Source: Mesorhizobium sp. (GTDB lineage: Bacteria; Pseudomonadota; Alphaproteobacteria; Rhizobiales; Rhizobiaceae). From it: a stretch of 41,303 nt of DNA. Below the pieces are notes generated by a model, which saw only the letters and a list, made by a program, of their open reading frames with translations, did no database searches and was not told where the DNA came from. Position 1 is the stretch's first letter; every line of letters starts with the position of its first letter. Made by a program: the position numbers and the translations under genes. The stretch spans positions 1-41,303 of the forward strand of contig SAJS01000030.1 in the NCBI GenBank assembly GCA_004017535.1. The letters run 5' to 3'. Shown here piece by piece: positions 1 to 11,145 of this stretch.

Positions 1-88
1 CTACTGCCCTACTGCCCTACTGCCCTACTGCCCTACTGCCCTACTGCCCTACTGCCCTACTGCCCTACTGCCCTACTCCCCTGCTCCC
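1..88. repeat. 8-bp tandem repeat (CTACTGCC) array
   Basis: Nine perfect copies of the octamer CTACTGCC run from base 1 to 72. Two degenerate copies follow at 73-88 (CTACTCCC, CTGCTCCC). The array is cut by the window edge, so the true copy number is unknown. It ends about 140 bases before the carB start codon and is intergenic. The unit length is not a multiple of three. Confidence 0.95.
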
Positions 89-170
89 CTTCATTTTCGG
101 GGTTACATCCCGCAAAACTCTTCCCTATAAGGCCCTCCTAGCCTGATACCAGAATCGCAAGCACAACCGG

Positions 171-195
171 CCGGGTCCTCCCCGTCCCGGTTTTT
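171..195 (+). terminator. Intrinsic-terminator-like hairpin in the carB leader
   Basis: CCGGG at 171-175 pairs with CCCGG at 186-190 and is followed directly by five T residues (191-195). An alternative pairing joins AACCGG (165-170) with CCGGTT (187-192). The structure ends 34 bases before the carB ATG. It could end transcription from an upstream gene or attenuate carB. The stem is short, so this is a moderate call. Confidence 0.45.
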
Positions 196-229
196 CGTGC
201 AAGCTGCTCGCCGAACGGATTTTTCGAAT

Positions 230-3733
<3,504 letters not shown>

Positions 3734-3882
3734 CGAGATGTGGTCAAGGCTATAGGCTATGTAGATATGGGCTGGAAGAGCGCCCCAGTTGGCCTTCGCC
3801 TAGCCGTCAATAGAAAGGCAGGAGCGGACCGAGAAATTGCGAACTTACAGGGGCACCCTTATAGTGAGGAGATTCTGGAGAG

Positions 3883-4593
3883 TTGGCGAAAGAGTTGGCG
3901 AGCAGAAATTTGGCAGAGAAAGGAAAAACTTTAGTATCAGTGAGCCTCGCTTTTGCCCCCTCTAACAAGGTGGGCAAAACTATTTCGCTGACCGTCCGTG
4001 GCTCCGAAGGCAAGGCCGGCTGGAATTTTCCGACTATCCGCTATGCTATCCGAAGATTTTACTTAAATTTTGATATTGAAGACTGCGTCCTTCCGGAAGA
4101 AGACTGGAACATAGACGGCATAAATCTCTCAGAAATCGAGATTGAGCACCAGGAATCTGAATCGTCAGGGAAAAATGCTCAACTTGAGAGTGGCTGGTCA
4201 CTTGCAACGTCCGATGCAGGTTCGACAGGTATTTCGTTGAAATCATCGAAGGCAAAGCAGCACGAAGCAAGCCAAGGGCGCCGATACTCCGCGAAATATC
4301 AACCGGTATTGGCTCACGGGGATGCAAAAGCTCCCCAATGGAGCCTTTCGTCAGAAAACCCTCTATCGCCCCTGTTAGGAACGTTGATAAAAGAATCTCA
4401 TTTTTGCCGTGTGGAGCCAACCGGAATTCGACCAAAAGTCTCGGTCTCTTTTACCATCCCCTATGATGCGCTGCTGTTTAAAAAGTCTGATGGGAGATAC
4501 ATTTCCGGAAATAAGTATGGAATCATAAGACTTATCCTTAGGGCGGCTTTGTGTGAAAAGAAGCACAATATTTTTACATCCGAGGTCGATTAA
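3883..4593 (+). CDS. Hypothetical protein, first gene of an AT-rich two-gene island
   Basis: I do not recognise this family. The longest reading, from TTG 3883, gives 236 residues with no signal peptide or membrane segment. It has short hydrophobic beta-like stretches at both ends (TLVSVSLAFAPS near residue 16; VSVSFTIPYDALLF near residue 186) and a polar Ser/Lys-rich middle (about 85-135). This suggests a mostly beta, cytoplasmic protein with a flexible insert. The start is uncertain: GAGGAG at 3866-3871 suits TTG 3883, but GTG 3940 is also in frame. It ends in TAA at 4591-4593, two bases before the likely start of the next gene, so the pair is probably one transcript. Base composition is visibly lower in GC than carB, and host-rare codons such as ATA and AGA appear, consistent with acquisition by transfer. 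Confidence 0.6.
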   Translation: MAKELASRNLAEKGKTLVSVSLAFAPSNKVGKTISLTVRGSEGKAGWNFPTIRYAIRRFYLNFDIEDCVLPEEDWNIDGINLSEIEIEHQESESSGKNAQLESGWSLATSDAGSTGISLKSSKAKQHEASQGRRYSAKYQPVLAHGDAKAPQWSLSSENPLSPLLGTLIKESHFCRVEPTGIRPKVSVSFTIPYDALLFKKSDGRYISGNKYGIIRLILRAALCEKKHNIFTSEVD

Positions 4594-4594
4594 A

Positions 4595-5914
4595 GTGCTA
4601 GAAGAAGTAGACCACTATATTTACATAGTTGAAAGATCTTCAAGCGAGAACTTTGTTGACCTTGTCGTCGCCTCGGGACTCGATCCGGTCTCAGATTTCC
4701 GATACTCAAATTTTGAGGGTATGGATTTCTCGGAATGCAACCTTCAGAGGTTCGACTTCACAGGCAGCGATTTCAGCCAGGCAACTCTAGGGAACGCGGA
4801 CTTCAGAGGCTCCGTCATAACAGACGCGGTGTTTCCGCCGGGCTACAAAGCTGCGATCGGCACCCCTGGAGATCCCCCGCTCAAATCGACCTTAGATAAG
4901 CTGATCGATCTAGCAACTAATCGAAGCCACGCCGCAGAGCGCTCTGAGGCTATCCGCAAAATCCATCGTTTCTTCCCAGGGTCACCTGTTGCTAGACGCT
5001 TTATCAGAGAGAGACGATCAGCAGACAAGTCGAGAACGGTTAGAAACCTTGCTTGGGAGCTGTCCGGGGAAACGGAGCATCCTTCGCTGCCATTATTTGA
5101 GACAATTGTGCGGAGTCGACAGGGTGAGGCGGTTGGTGTTGCTATAAGAGATCTTTTAAAGAAGAAGAATATAGACGATCTAGAGTACGAGTATTTATCA
5201 CTGCATGGATTTACACAGGACATTGAAGTTATTCAGGTACTTGAAAAGAAGGGATTTAAACAGCGAAATTTAACCAGAGCTTTCGCCTTTATAGTACAAA
5301 ATATTTTTAAGAGGAGAATAGACGACCCTTTCAATTATTTCATATCGAGGGCAAATCCGAAAGAGATATCTATGCTATCAGAAATTATTGCTGCGTATCC
5401 GGAAGAAATACTTTCACGAAATGAGGAAATAATAAACGAGTATTTTGATATAGTTTCAAGTGCTGCGGCTCGTTTGTTCGACAACGAAAGCTCATACTTC
5501 TACAATAACTACGACTTGATCAACAAGATAATCCGCGATGGGCTGCCGCTTAGCCTAGAATTCTGCAGAAAATTCTTTGGAAGAGGGCCTGGCCCCGGGA
5601 TAAATCAAGAAATATACAACAAACTTGTCATAACGCCAAATAATTCGAAAACATTTGAAAATATTGTTATAAATTGGGTAGATTTATATCTGGGAAGTTC
5701 GGAAGATGAGGCGGAGTACAGGCACCACAGGACAGCGAGTGAGGTTGTAAGTCTTATCCTAGACTTCCACCCATATGGCGTAATATTGAAAAGCGATAAT
5801 TGGTACTCGCCATCAAGCGATTATTCCGAGAAAGAAATAGAGATCGCCAGGGATTTTTTGGACTTTCACGGCATTCATCGTCGACGTAATAGCAGGGTAG
5901 CTCCCACTGAATAG
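4595..5914 (+). CDS. Pentapeptide-repeat protein with a large helical C-terminal region
   Basis: The 439-residue reading from GTG 4595 carries about ten pentapeptide repeats at residues 33-80, for example SDFRYSNFEGMDFSE and SDFSQATLGNADFRG. Such repeats fold into a right-handed quadrilateral beta helix. The remaining 350 residues are charged and predicted mainly helical, with no signal peptide, membrane segment or catalytic motif I can name. I prefer GTG 4595 because GAGG at 4582-4585 sits nine bases upstream and the stop codon of the preceding gene lies between, a typical coupled arrangement. A reading from GTG 4553 would add 14 residues but has no ribosome-binding site. AT content and AGA/ATA codons are far above those of the flanking genes. 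Function unknown; pentapeptide proteins include gyrase protectors and scaffolds, but nothing here points to either. Confidence 0.7.
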   Translation: MLEEVDHYIYIVERSSSENFVDLVVASGLDPVSDFRYSNFEGMDFSECNLQRFDFTGSDFSQATLGNADFRGSVITDAVFPPGYKAAIGTPGDPPLKSTLDKLIDLATNRSHAAERSEAIRKIHRFFPGSPVARRFIRERRSADKSRTVRNLAWELSGETEHPSLPLFETIVRSRQGEAVGVAIRDLLKKKNIDDLEYEYLSLHGFTQDIEVIQVLEKKGFKQRNLTRAFAFIVQNIFKRRIDDPFNYFISRANPKEISMLSEIIAAYPEEILSRNEEIINEYFDIVSSAAARLFDNESSYFYNNYDLINKIIRDGLPLSLEFCRKFFGRGPGPGINQEIYNKLVITPNNSKTFENIVINWVDLYLGSSEDEAEYRHHRTASEVVSLILDFHPYGVILKSDNWYSPSSDYSEKEIEIARDFLDFHGIHRRRNSRVAPTE

Positions 5915-5938
5915 ATAGCAATCAGTCGCCCAACCGTG

Positions 5939-5978
5939 GTGGCGGTGGCCTCGACAGCCGACTTCAAGCCACCGCCAC
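5939..5978. repeat. 11-bp inverted repeat between convergent genes
   Basis: GTGGCGGTGGC (5939-5949) is the exact reverse complement of GCCACCGCCAC (5968-5978), with an 18-base spacer. It overlaps the 3' end of the RidA-like gene and lies just past the pentapeptide gene. There is no T tract, so it is a 3'-end hairpin rather than a clear intrinsic terminator. Confidence 0.5.
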
Positions 5979-6356
5979 ACACTCGATCTCAATATCGAAC
6001 TCCATCGGCCATGACGCCACCGGCACGAAACTGCGCGCCGGCGGGTTGGTGGCAAAATACTTCGCATAGATCCGGTTGATGGCGTTGTAGAAGCCGGAAT
6101 TGACGGCGTAGATGCGCACCATCACCACCTTCTCCAGCGAAGTGCCGGCCGCCTCCAGGCAGTGCTTCAGCGCCTTCAGCGACGCCTCGGTCTGGGTCTC
6201 GATGTCGCCGCGCACCATCTCGCCGGTCACCATGTCGACCGGCGGCGTCGCCGAGATGAACACGAAGCCGTTGGCCCGCACCGCCGTCGAGCACGGCAGG
6301 CCGAGCGCGCGCACCTTCGCCGACATCACGGGCACTTCGATGACTTCCTTGTCCAT
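5964..6356 (-). CDS. RidA/YjgF/UK114-family protein
   Basis: A 130-residue protein of the RidA superfamily, small trimeric cytoplasmic enzymes. The best known members hydrolyse reactive enamine/imine intermediates from PLP enzymes. Family hallmarks visible here are GFVFISATPPVDMVTGEM near the middle, the TEASLKALKHCLEAAGTSLEKVV helix region, and the C-terminal ARSFVPVASWPMEFDIEIE containing the arginine that in RidA proteins contacts the substrate carboxylate. ATG 6356 is chosen over longer readings because GGGAGG lies just upstream and the upstream residues are unlike the family. The sequence diverges from archetypal RidA, so it may be one of the Rid subgroups with a different substrate. It faces the acquired island tail to tail. 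Confidence 0.85.
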   Translation of the reverse strand: MDKEVIEVPVMSAKVRALGLPCSTAVRANGFVFISATPPVDMVTGEMVRGDIETQTEASLKALKHCLEAAGTSLEKVVMVRIYAVNSGFYNAINRIYAKYFATNPPARSFVPVASWPMEFDIEIECVAVA

Positions 6357-6490
6357 GGTGGTCCTCCCTGATTTGCGAGGGAGCTTAGCGCGGCGGCGAG
6401 GGAACGCCAGCCTTGCCTTCCCCCCCTTGTGCAGGGCTGTTCGGCATTTTGCCAGGGTTGGTGGAAAGCGCGCAACGTCGCGTTCCTTTG

Positions 6491-6647
6491 CCCCCCTCTC
6501 TGTCCTGCCGGACATCTCCCCCTCAAGGGGGGAGATTGGCGGCTTCGGCGCCTCGCCCTTCCTGCAACGCTGGAGATTGGCGAAAGCCGGCGTGACGGCT
6601 GATCTCCCCCCTTGAGGGGGAGATGTCCGGCAGGACAGAGAGGGGGG
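6491..6647. repeat. 46-bp perfect inverted repeat flanking a 65-bp spacer
   Basis: Bases 6491-6536 are the exact reverse complement of 6602-6647 (46 of 46). Each arm is itself partly self-complementary through CTCCCCCTCAAGGGGGGAG. The element lies in the 331-base gap between the RidA-like and DUF4142 genes, both on the minus strand, and explains most of that gap. The arm text (CCTCTCTGTCCTGCCGGACA) is of a kind I recall as a dispersed intergenic repeat in Mesorhizobium. No transposase is present. Confidence 0.9.
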
Positions 6648-6687
6648 CCTCGCACCGTCGCTAGCCGATTGGCTCCGCCCAAAAACC

Positions 6688-7248
6688 TCACTGATGCGCG
6701 ACCGCCAAATCCTTCACGTGCTTCTCGTGCATCTTGAGCACCGGCAGCGTCTTCTTGGCGAATTCCTTCATCGCCGGGTCGTCGCCGGAATTGGCGTAGG
6801 TGGAAAACAGCGCAACCGCTTGCCTATGCGCGTCGGTCTGCATCTTGATGTATTTGGCGTCGAAATCCTTGCCGCTGGCGCCTTTCAACTCATTGAGCAT
6901 CTGCTGCTCCTTCGGCTGCAGCGCCGGGCCGGCGGGCTTGATGGATGCGGTGGTCTGGCCCTGGCTGAGCGCGGCCTTGAAGTCCTCGCCGGCCTTGGTG
7001 TGATCCTTGATCATATCGGCGGCGAAAGCCTTGACGTCGGCCGATGCCGACTTCTCCTCAGCCAGCTTGCTCGACTGGATCTCGAACGCGTTGGCGTTGG
7101 GCACGGTGGTGACGAAGGTCTGGGTATCGACCTTGTTCTGGGTCACCATCGGTCCCACGGCGTCTGTGTTGGTGTCGTTCGATTGGGCGAACGCGGCGGG
7201 CGCGCCGGCAATAAGCGCGACGGCGACCAGGGGCAGCAGCGTTTTCAT
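6688..7248 (-). CDS. DUF4142-family periplasmic protein
   Basis: A 186-residue exported protein. Residues 1-21 form a signal peptide (MKTLLPLVAVALIAGAPAAFA, cleavage after AFA). The mature part matches the DUF4142 pattern, a ferritin-like bundle of long helices with conserved His, Asp and Lys positions. Examples are FAADMIKDHTKAGEDFKAAL and DAHRQAVALFSTYANSGDD, ending in LPVLKMHEKHVKDL. Family members are common in rhizobia; their biochemical role is unknown, and links to envelope or stress functions are inference only. ATG 7248 is preceded by GGAG at a good distance, so an upstream in-frame start adding 16 arginine-rich residues is rejected. Confidence 0.85.
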   Translation of the reverse strand: MKTLLPLVAVALIAGAPAAFAQSNDTNTDAVGPMVTQNKVDTQTFVTTVPNANAFEIQSSKLAEEKSASADVKAFAADMIKDHTKAGEDFKAALSQGQTTASIKPAGPALQPKEQQMLNELKGASGKDFDAKYIKMQTDAHRQAVALFSTYANSGDDPAMKEFAKKTLPVLKMHEKHVKDLAVAHQ

Positions 7249-7406
7249 CTCAAAACTCCGATCCGAACAGCCCCTCCGCCTTCCCCAACGCAGCATTGGC
7301 GCCAGGGTTGCCTGAAAGGCTGCCTCGAAAAGGCACGGCGGAACCAGCGCAGCTTTGCCGCATTGCTTCGCGTCAGCTAAAAACCACTCAGGAACGGGGA
7401 GCCAAA

Positions 7407-7745
7407 ATGACCGACAGCGACGAGATCGACCTGCGCTGCCCGCAGGTCGTTGCCGACAACGCCGCCAAGGGCCTCAGGCTGCGCCAGCAGTTCGGCCGTG
7501 GCGGCACCGAGATCGGCATCGCGCGCGCCACCGAGCTCAAGAACCGCAAGAATCTGTCGCCATCGACCATCCGGCGCATGGTCAGCTATTTCGCCCGGCA
7601 CGAGGTCGACAAGCGCGGCAAGAACTACGGCAACGAGGACAATCCCTCGGCCGGTTATATCGCCTGGCTGCTGTGGGGCGGCGATGAGGGGCGCGCCTGG
7701 GCGCTCGACATGAAGAAGAAGGTCGGCAACGCGCCCGACATCTAG
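7407..7745 (+). CDS. Small stand-alone protein related to a phage-associated domain
   Basis: This 112-residue basic, soluble protein starts at ATG 7407, with GGAACGGGGA as ribosome-binding region. Its second half (LSPSTIRRMVSYFARHEVD, then PSAGYIAWLLWGGDEGRAW) follows a pattern I recall from a short domain in phage-derived proteins, often fused near prohead-protease or head-morphogenesis modules. The N-terminal part (GLRLRQQFGRGGTEIGIARA) also fits that pattern. No other phage gene is nearby, so this is a domesticated or free-standing version. No catalytic residues are evident and the function is unknown. Its stop codon overlaps that of the convergent permease gene in the tetranucleotide CTAG. 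Confidence 0.7.
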   Translation: MTDSDEIDLRCPQVVADNAAKGLRLRQQFGRGGTEIGIARATELKNRKNLSPSTIRRMVSYFARHEVDKRGKNYGNEDNPSAGYIAWLLWGGDEGRAWALDMKKKVGNAPDI

Positions 7746-8566
7746 CCCTTCACGCCGCCGGCGGTGAGGCCGGAAACGATGCGGCGCTGGAAGATCAGCA
7801 CCAGCACCACCAGAGGCACGGTGACGATCACCGAGGCGGCCATGATGTTGCCCCAGGGGATCTCGAACTGCGAGTTGCCCGACAGAAGCGCGATCGCCAC
7901 CGGCACGGTGCGCTGCGTGTTGGTGGAGGTGAAGGTGAGCGCGAAGAGGAACTCGTTCCAGGCGCTGATGAAGGCAAGCAGCCCGGTGGTGGCGAGCGCC
8001 GGCCACATCAGCGGCAGGAAGATGCGCGTGAGGATGGTCCAAGGCCCGGCGCCGTCGAGGATCGCCGCCTCCTCGACCTCGACCGGCAGGTCGCGCACGA
8101 AGGTGGTGAGCACCCAGACCGTGAATGGCAGCGTGAAGATCATGTAGGACAGGATGAGCGCGAAGAGCGAATTGTAGAGATGCAGCGCCCGGACGATCTC
8201 GAACAGCCCGGCAAGTGCTGCGACCTGCGGAAACATCGAGACCGACAGGATGGCGAGCATCAGCGCCGATCGCCCGCGGAAACGGATGCGCGCCAGCGCA
8301 TAGGCAGCGGTCACGCCGAGCAGCAGCGAGACCGCCACGACCGCGCCGGAGACGATGAGCGAGTTGACCAGATTTCGCAGGAAGGGCCCTTCGGTCAGCA
8401 CATTGCGGTAGTTGGCAAGGCTGAACGATCGCGGCCAGAGCCCGGCCTGGAACAGTTCGGTCCCTGACTTCAGGCTGGTGACGATGGCGTAGTAGAACGG
8501 AAACACCGCGATGAGGACGATCGCGAGAAGCAGCAGATAGAAGGCGGCGCGCATCAGCATTTTCAT
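7742..8566 (-). CDS. Carbohydrate ABC transporter permease (MalG type)
   Basis: A 274-residue inner-membrane permease with about six hydrophobic segments, the first at residues 8-28 (FYLLLLAIVLIAVFPFYYAI). The cytoplasmic EAA-type loop is visible as EEAAILDGAGPWTILTRIFLPLMWPAL, which docks to the ATPase subunit. Length and order match the MalG/UgpE branch. It is the last gene of a three-gene minus-strand operon, one base after the stop of the MalF-type permease, with GGGAGG ahead of its ATG. Sugar substrate cannot be read from this subunit. Confident in family, not in substrate. Confidence 0.93.
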   Translation of the reverse strand: MKMLMRAAFYLLLLAIVLIAVFPFYYAIVTSLKSGTELFQAGLWPRSFSLANYRNVLTEGPFLRNLVNSLIVSGAVVAVSLLLGVTAAYALARIRFRGRSALMLAILSVSMFPQVAALAGLFEIVRALHLYNSLFALILSYMIFTLPFTVWVLTTFVRDLPVEVEEAAILDGAGPWTILTRIFLPLMWPALATTGLLAFISAWNEFLFALTFTSTNTQRTVPVAIALLSGNSQFEIPWGNIMAASVIVTVPLVVLVLIFQRRIVSGLTAGGVKG

Positions 8567-8567
8567 C

Positions 8568-9515
8568 TCAGCGCCCTCCCTCGAAGCTCAGCCGTCCAAG
8601 CCGGATATAGGCGATGGTGAGCAGGCCGATGATCAGGAAAAGCAGCGTCGAGGCGGCCGAGCCATAGGCAAACTTGTCGAACTCGAACAGGTTCTCGCGC
8701 GCGAAGATCGACATCGATTTGGTCTGGACGTTGTTGGGCGTCAGCACATAGATCAGATCGAAGATGCGCAGCGCGTCGAGCGCGCGAAAAATCACCGCCA
8801 CCATCACCGCCGGGCGGATCAGCGGCAGGGTCACGCGCCAGAAGATCTGCCAGGGGTTCGCGCCGTCGAGCTTCGCCACTTCGAGGATCTCGCGCGGCAG
8901 CATCTGCAGCGCCGCCAGGATGAGCAGCGCCATGAACGGCGTCGACTTCCAGATATCGACTATCAGAACCGCGACCATCGCGGTGTCGGCGCTCGCGGTC
9001 CAGGCGATCTTGGCATGGATCAGGCCGAGATCGAGCAGCACGACATTGATGATGCCGAACTGGTCGTTGAGCATCCACTGCCACATCTTGGCCGAGACGA
9101 TGGTCGGGATCGCCCAGGGGATGAGGATCGCGGCCCGCACGATGCCGCGTCCCGGGAAGTCGGCGTTGAGCGCAAGTGCCACGATCATGCCCAGCACCGT
9201 CTCGCAGGCCACCGAGATGACGGCGAAGCGCACCGTGTTCCACACCGCGCGCCACCAGACCGGATCGACCAGCAGGCCGTCATAGAGCACCCGGCCGCTC
9301 GGCAGGCGCAACACCGAGAAATAATTGTCGAAGCCCACCCATTGCCGCGCGCCGAGATCGGCGAGCGAGGCATCGGTGAAGCCGTAATAGACCGTGCGCA
9401 GGAACGGCCAGCCGGCGACGACGGCGAGCACGAAGAGCATCGGCGCCAAAAACAGCCAGGCCGTTCGCACGCGCCGGCGCGCCAGCGGCGATGGCCTTAC
9501 GCCGGCCGCGCTCAC
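8568..9515 (-). CDS. Carbohydrate ABC transporter permease (MalF/UgpA type)
   Basis: A 315-residue integral membrane protein with a first helix at about residues 18-38 (TAWLFLAPMLFVLAVVAGWPF) and about six helices overall. The EAA loop reads LEVAKLDGANPWQIFWRVTLPLIRPA. Together with the MalG-type subunit it would form the translocation pore. It starts with GTG 9515 inside the end of the binding-protein gene; start and stop share four bases (GTGA), so translation is probably coupled. The operon has no ATP-binding gene in this window, so the ATPase must be encoded elsewhere or shared. Confidence 0.93.
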   Translation of the reverse strand: MSAAGVRPSPLARRRVRTAWLFLAPMLFVLAVVAGWPFLRTVYYGFTDASLADLGARQWVGFDNYFSVLRLPSGRVLYDGLLVDPVWWRAVWNTVRFAVISVACETVLGMIVALALNADFPGRGIVRAAILIPWAIPTIVSAKMWQWMLNDQFGIINVVLLDLGLIHAKIAWTASADTAMVAVLIVDIWKSTPFMALLILAALQMLPREILEVAKLDGANPWQIFWRVTLPLIRPAVMVAVIFRALDALRIFDLIYVLTPNNVQTKSMSIFARENLFEFDKFAYGSAASTLLFLIIGLLTIAYIRLGRLSFEGGR

Positions 9516-10774
9516 CAGCCCTTGCCTTTCAGCCTGGTCAGCCGCGCCTCGAGATCGGCGAGATTGTCGGCGGCCGTGCCGTTCCCGGAGATCGTGTTGT
9601 GGACCGCGGTCCAGAACTGGCTCGACGCCTCGTTGTATTTGATCCTGGCGATCGCCGAGGGACGCGGCTGCGCGTTGAGGAAGATCTCTTTCCAGCGCGG
9701 CACGATCGGCTGTTGCCGGGCGATGTCGGGGTCGTCATAGAGCGCCGCGATGGTCGGCAGGTTGGATGTCTTCAGCGTCCGGTATTTCTGCATCTCGGGC
9801 GAAGCGATGAACTTGACCAGGTCGATCGCGGCATCCGGATGTTTCGAATATCTGGAGACGGCAAGGTTCCAGCCGCCTAGCGTCGCGACCGGATGCCCGC
9901 CGTCGCCGGCCGGCAGCGGCGCCACATCGAACTTGCCCTTGATCGGCGAATTCTCGCTGTTGCCGAGCGCATAGGCATAGGGCCAGTTGCGCATGAAGAC
10001 GGCATTGCCGGTCTGCCAGACGCCGCGCGCCTCTTCCTCCTGATAGGCGAGAGCGCCCGGCGGCGCGATCGTGCCGATCCAGCCCTTGACCCCGTCGAGC
10101 GCCGCGGCTGCCTTTGGATTGTTGATGGAGATGCGGCCGTCCGGCTCAATGATGCCGCCGCCGCCATTCGACATCACCCATTCGAGCGCGTTGCAGGTCA
10201 GCCCCTCATAGGCATTGCCCTGGAAGACATATCCCCAGAGGTCCTTGTTGCCGGCCGCCCGCTCCCTGTCCATGACGAGCTTCGCGGTGTCCTGCAATTG
10301 CTGCCAGGTGGTGGGTACCTTGGCGCCATACTTGTCGAGCAGGTCCTTGCGGTAGTAGAGCGCCGGCGCGTCGGTGAAGATGGGCAGCGCGACCAGCCTG
10401 CCGTTGACCGTTTGCGATTGGATGATCGACGGGAAATGCTTGCCCACCACATCTTTGGTCGCCTCCGTCAGGTCGACCAGTTGGCTGGCAAGCTGCGGCG
10501 CCCAGATGACATCGGTCTGGTAGACGTCGATATCGCTGCTGCCGGCGGCAAGCCAAAGCCGGTATTGGCCGAACTGGTCGGTGGTCGAAGGCGGGATGAC
10601 GACGATGTCGACCTTGTTGCCGCTCTTCTTCTCGTAGAGGTCCAAGATCTCGCGCAGCACCTTGATGCCGTTGCCGGTGTCGCCCGACACGATCGACAGT
10701 TCCACGGCTCGCGCTTGGACAGCGCCAAGCAGGATGCCGGCGGCGAGCGCCAGGAACGCGGGGACAAATTTCAC
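9512..10774 (-). CDS. ABC transporter substrate-binding protein (sugar, family 1)
   Basis: A 420-residue periplasmic solute-binding protein, first gene of the importer operon. Residues 1-23 form a signal peptide ending QARA. The mature protein shows the family 1 layout: an N-lobe with KVLREILDLYEKKSGNKVDIV, the DAPALYYRKDLLDKYG hinge region, and WPYAYALGNSENSPIKGKFDVAPLP in the ligand-cleft region. The sequence style reminds me of the trehalose/maltose binding protein ThuE, but I cannot assign a substrate from sequence alone. It begins at GTG 10774 with GGGAGG upstream. Regulation is not visible: no LacI- or GntR-type regulator lies beside the operon. Confidence 0.9.
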   Translation of the reverse strand: MKFVPAFLALAAGILLGAVQARAVELSIVSGDTGNGIKVLREILDLYEKKSGNKVDIVVIPPSTTDQFGQYRLWLAAGSSDIDVYQTDVIWAPQLASQLVDLTEATKDVVGKHFPSIIQSQTVNGRLVALPIFTDAPALYYRKDLLDKYGAKVPTTWQQLQDTAKLVMDRERAAGNKDLWGYVFQGNAYEGLTCNALEWVMSNGGGGIIEPDGRISINNPKAAAALDGVKGWIGTIAPPGALAYQEEEARGVWQTGNAVFMRNWPYAYALGNSENSPIKGKFDVAPLPAGDGGHPVATLGGWNLAVSRYSKHPDAAIDLVKFIASPEMQKYRTLKTSNLPTIAALYDDPDIARQQPIVPRWKEIFLNAQPRPSAIARIKYNEASSQFWTAVHNTISGNGTAADNLADLEARLTRLKGKGW

Positions 10775-11145
10775 GAGGTTGCGGGCCTCCCTCAGCGGCC
10801 GGCGGCGCCATCTCGGCGTCGCGGCTCATCAAGGCCCCTGCGATGAATGCACGATGCCGCTTAGGGTTCCATGCGCTGATGCGCGCCGGTTCAGCCGACA
10901 GGTCAGTGAAGTAGCCTCGGTCGGCTCGACAGGGTCGGCGTCCTGCCTTCCTCACCCGCTTCACGAAAGCGGACGGGCTCCGAAACCCCCGCCCCGAAGC
11001 CCGTCTGGGAGTGGCTGACGCATGCCGGCACAGCCCCCTCCACGCCTTGCCAGCGTCGATCCGCCGATCGGCCGCCCGGCACGACGACGAATTAGCATGC
11101 TCTAACGTCAGCCTATGTGAAGGAGTTCACAATGCCGGGACGCCA
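10775..11145. other. Intergenic stretch upstream of the ABC operon
   Basis: This 371-base gap separates the ABC operon start from the 3' end of the acetyltransferase pseudogene. It must contain the operon promoter, but I see no convincing -35/-10 pair. A strong ribosome-binding sequence (AAGGAG) at about 11120 precedes only a five-codon ORF (MPGRH) and is not called as a gene. No repeat or RNA structure stands out. Confidence 0.5.

Noticed and set aside
1-88. CRISPR array at the left edge
   Set aside because: The repeats are directly adjacent octamers with no spacers, so this is a simple tandem repeat.
3740-3934. 64-codon plus-strand ORF between carB and the AT-rich island
   Set aside because: It begins at GTG with no ribosome-binding site, overlaps the start of the next ORF and shows no recognisable pattern. 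It cannot be excluded, but support is too thin to list.
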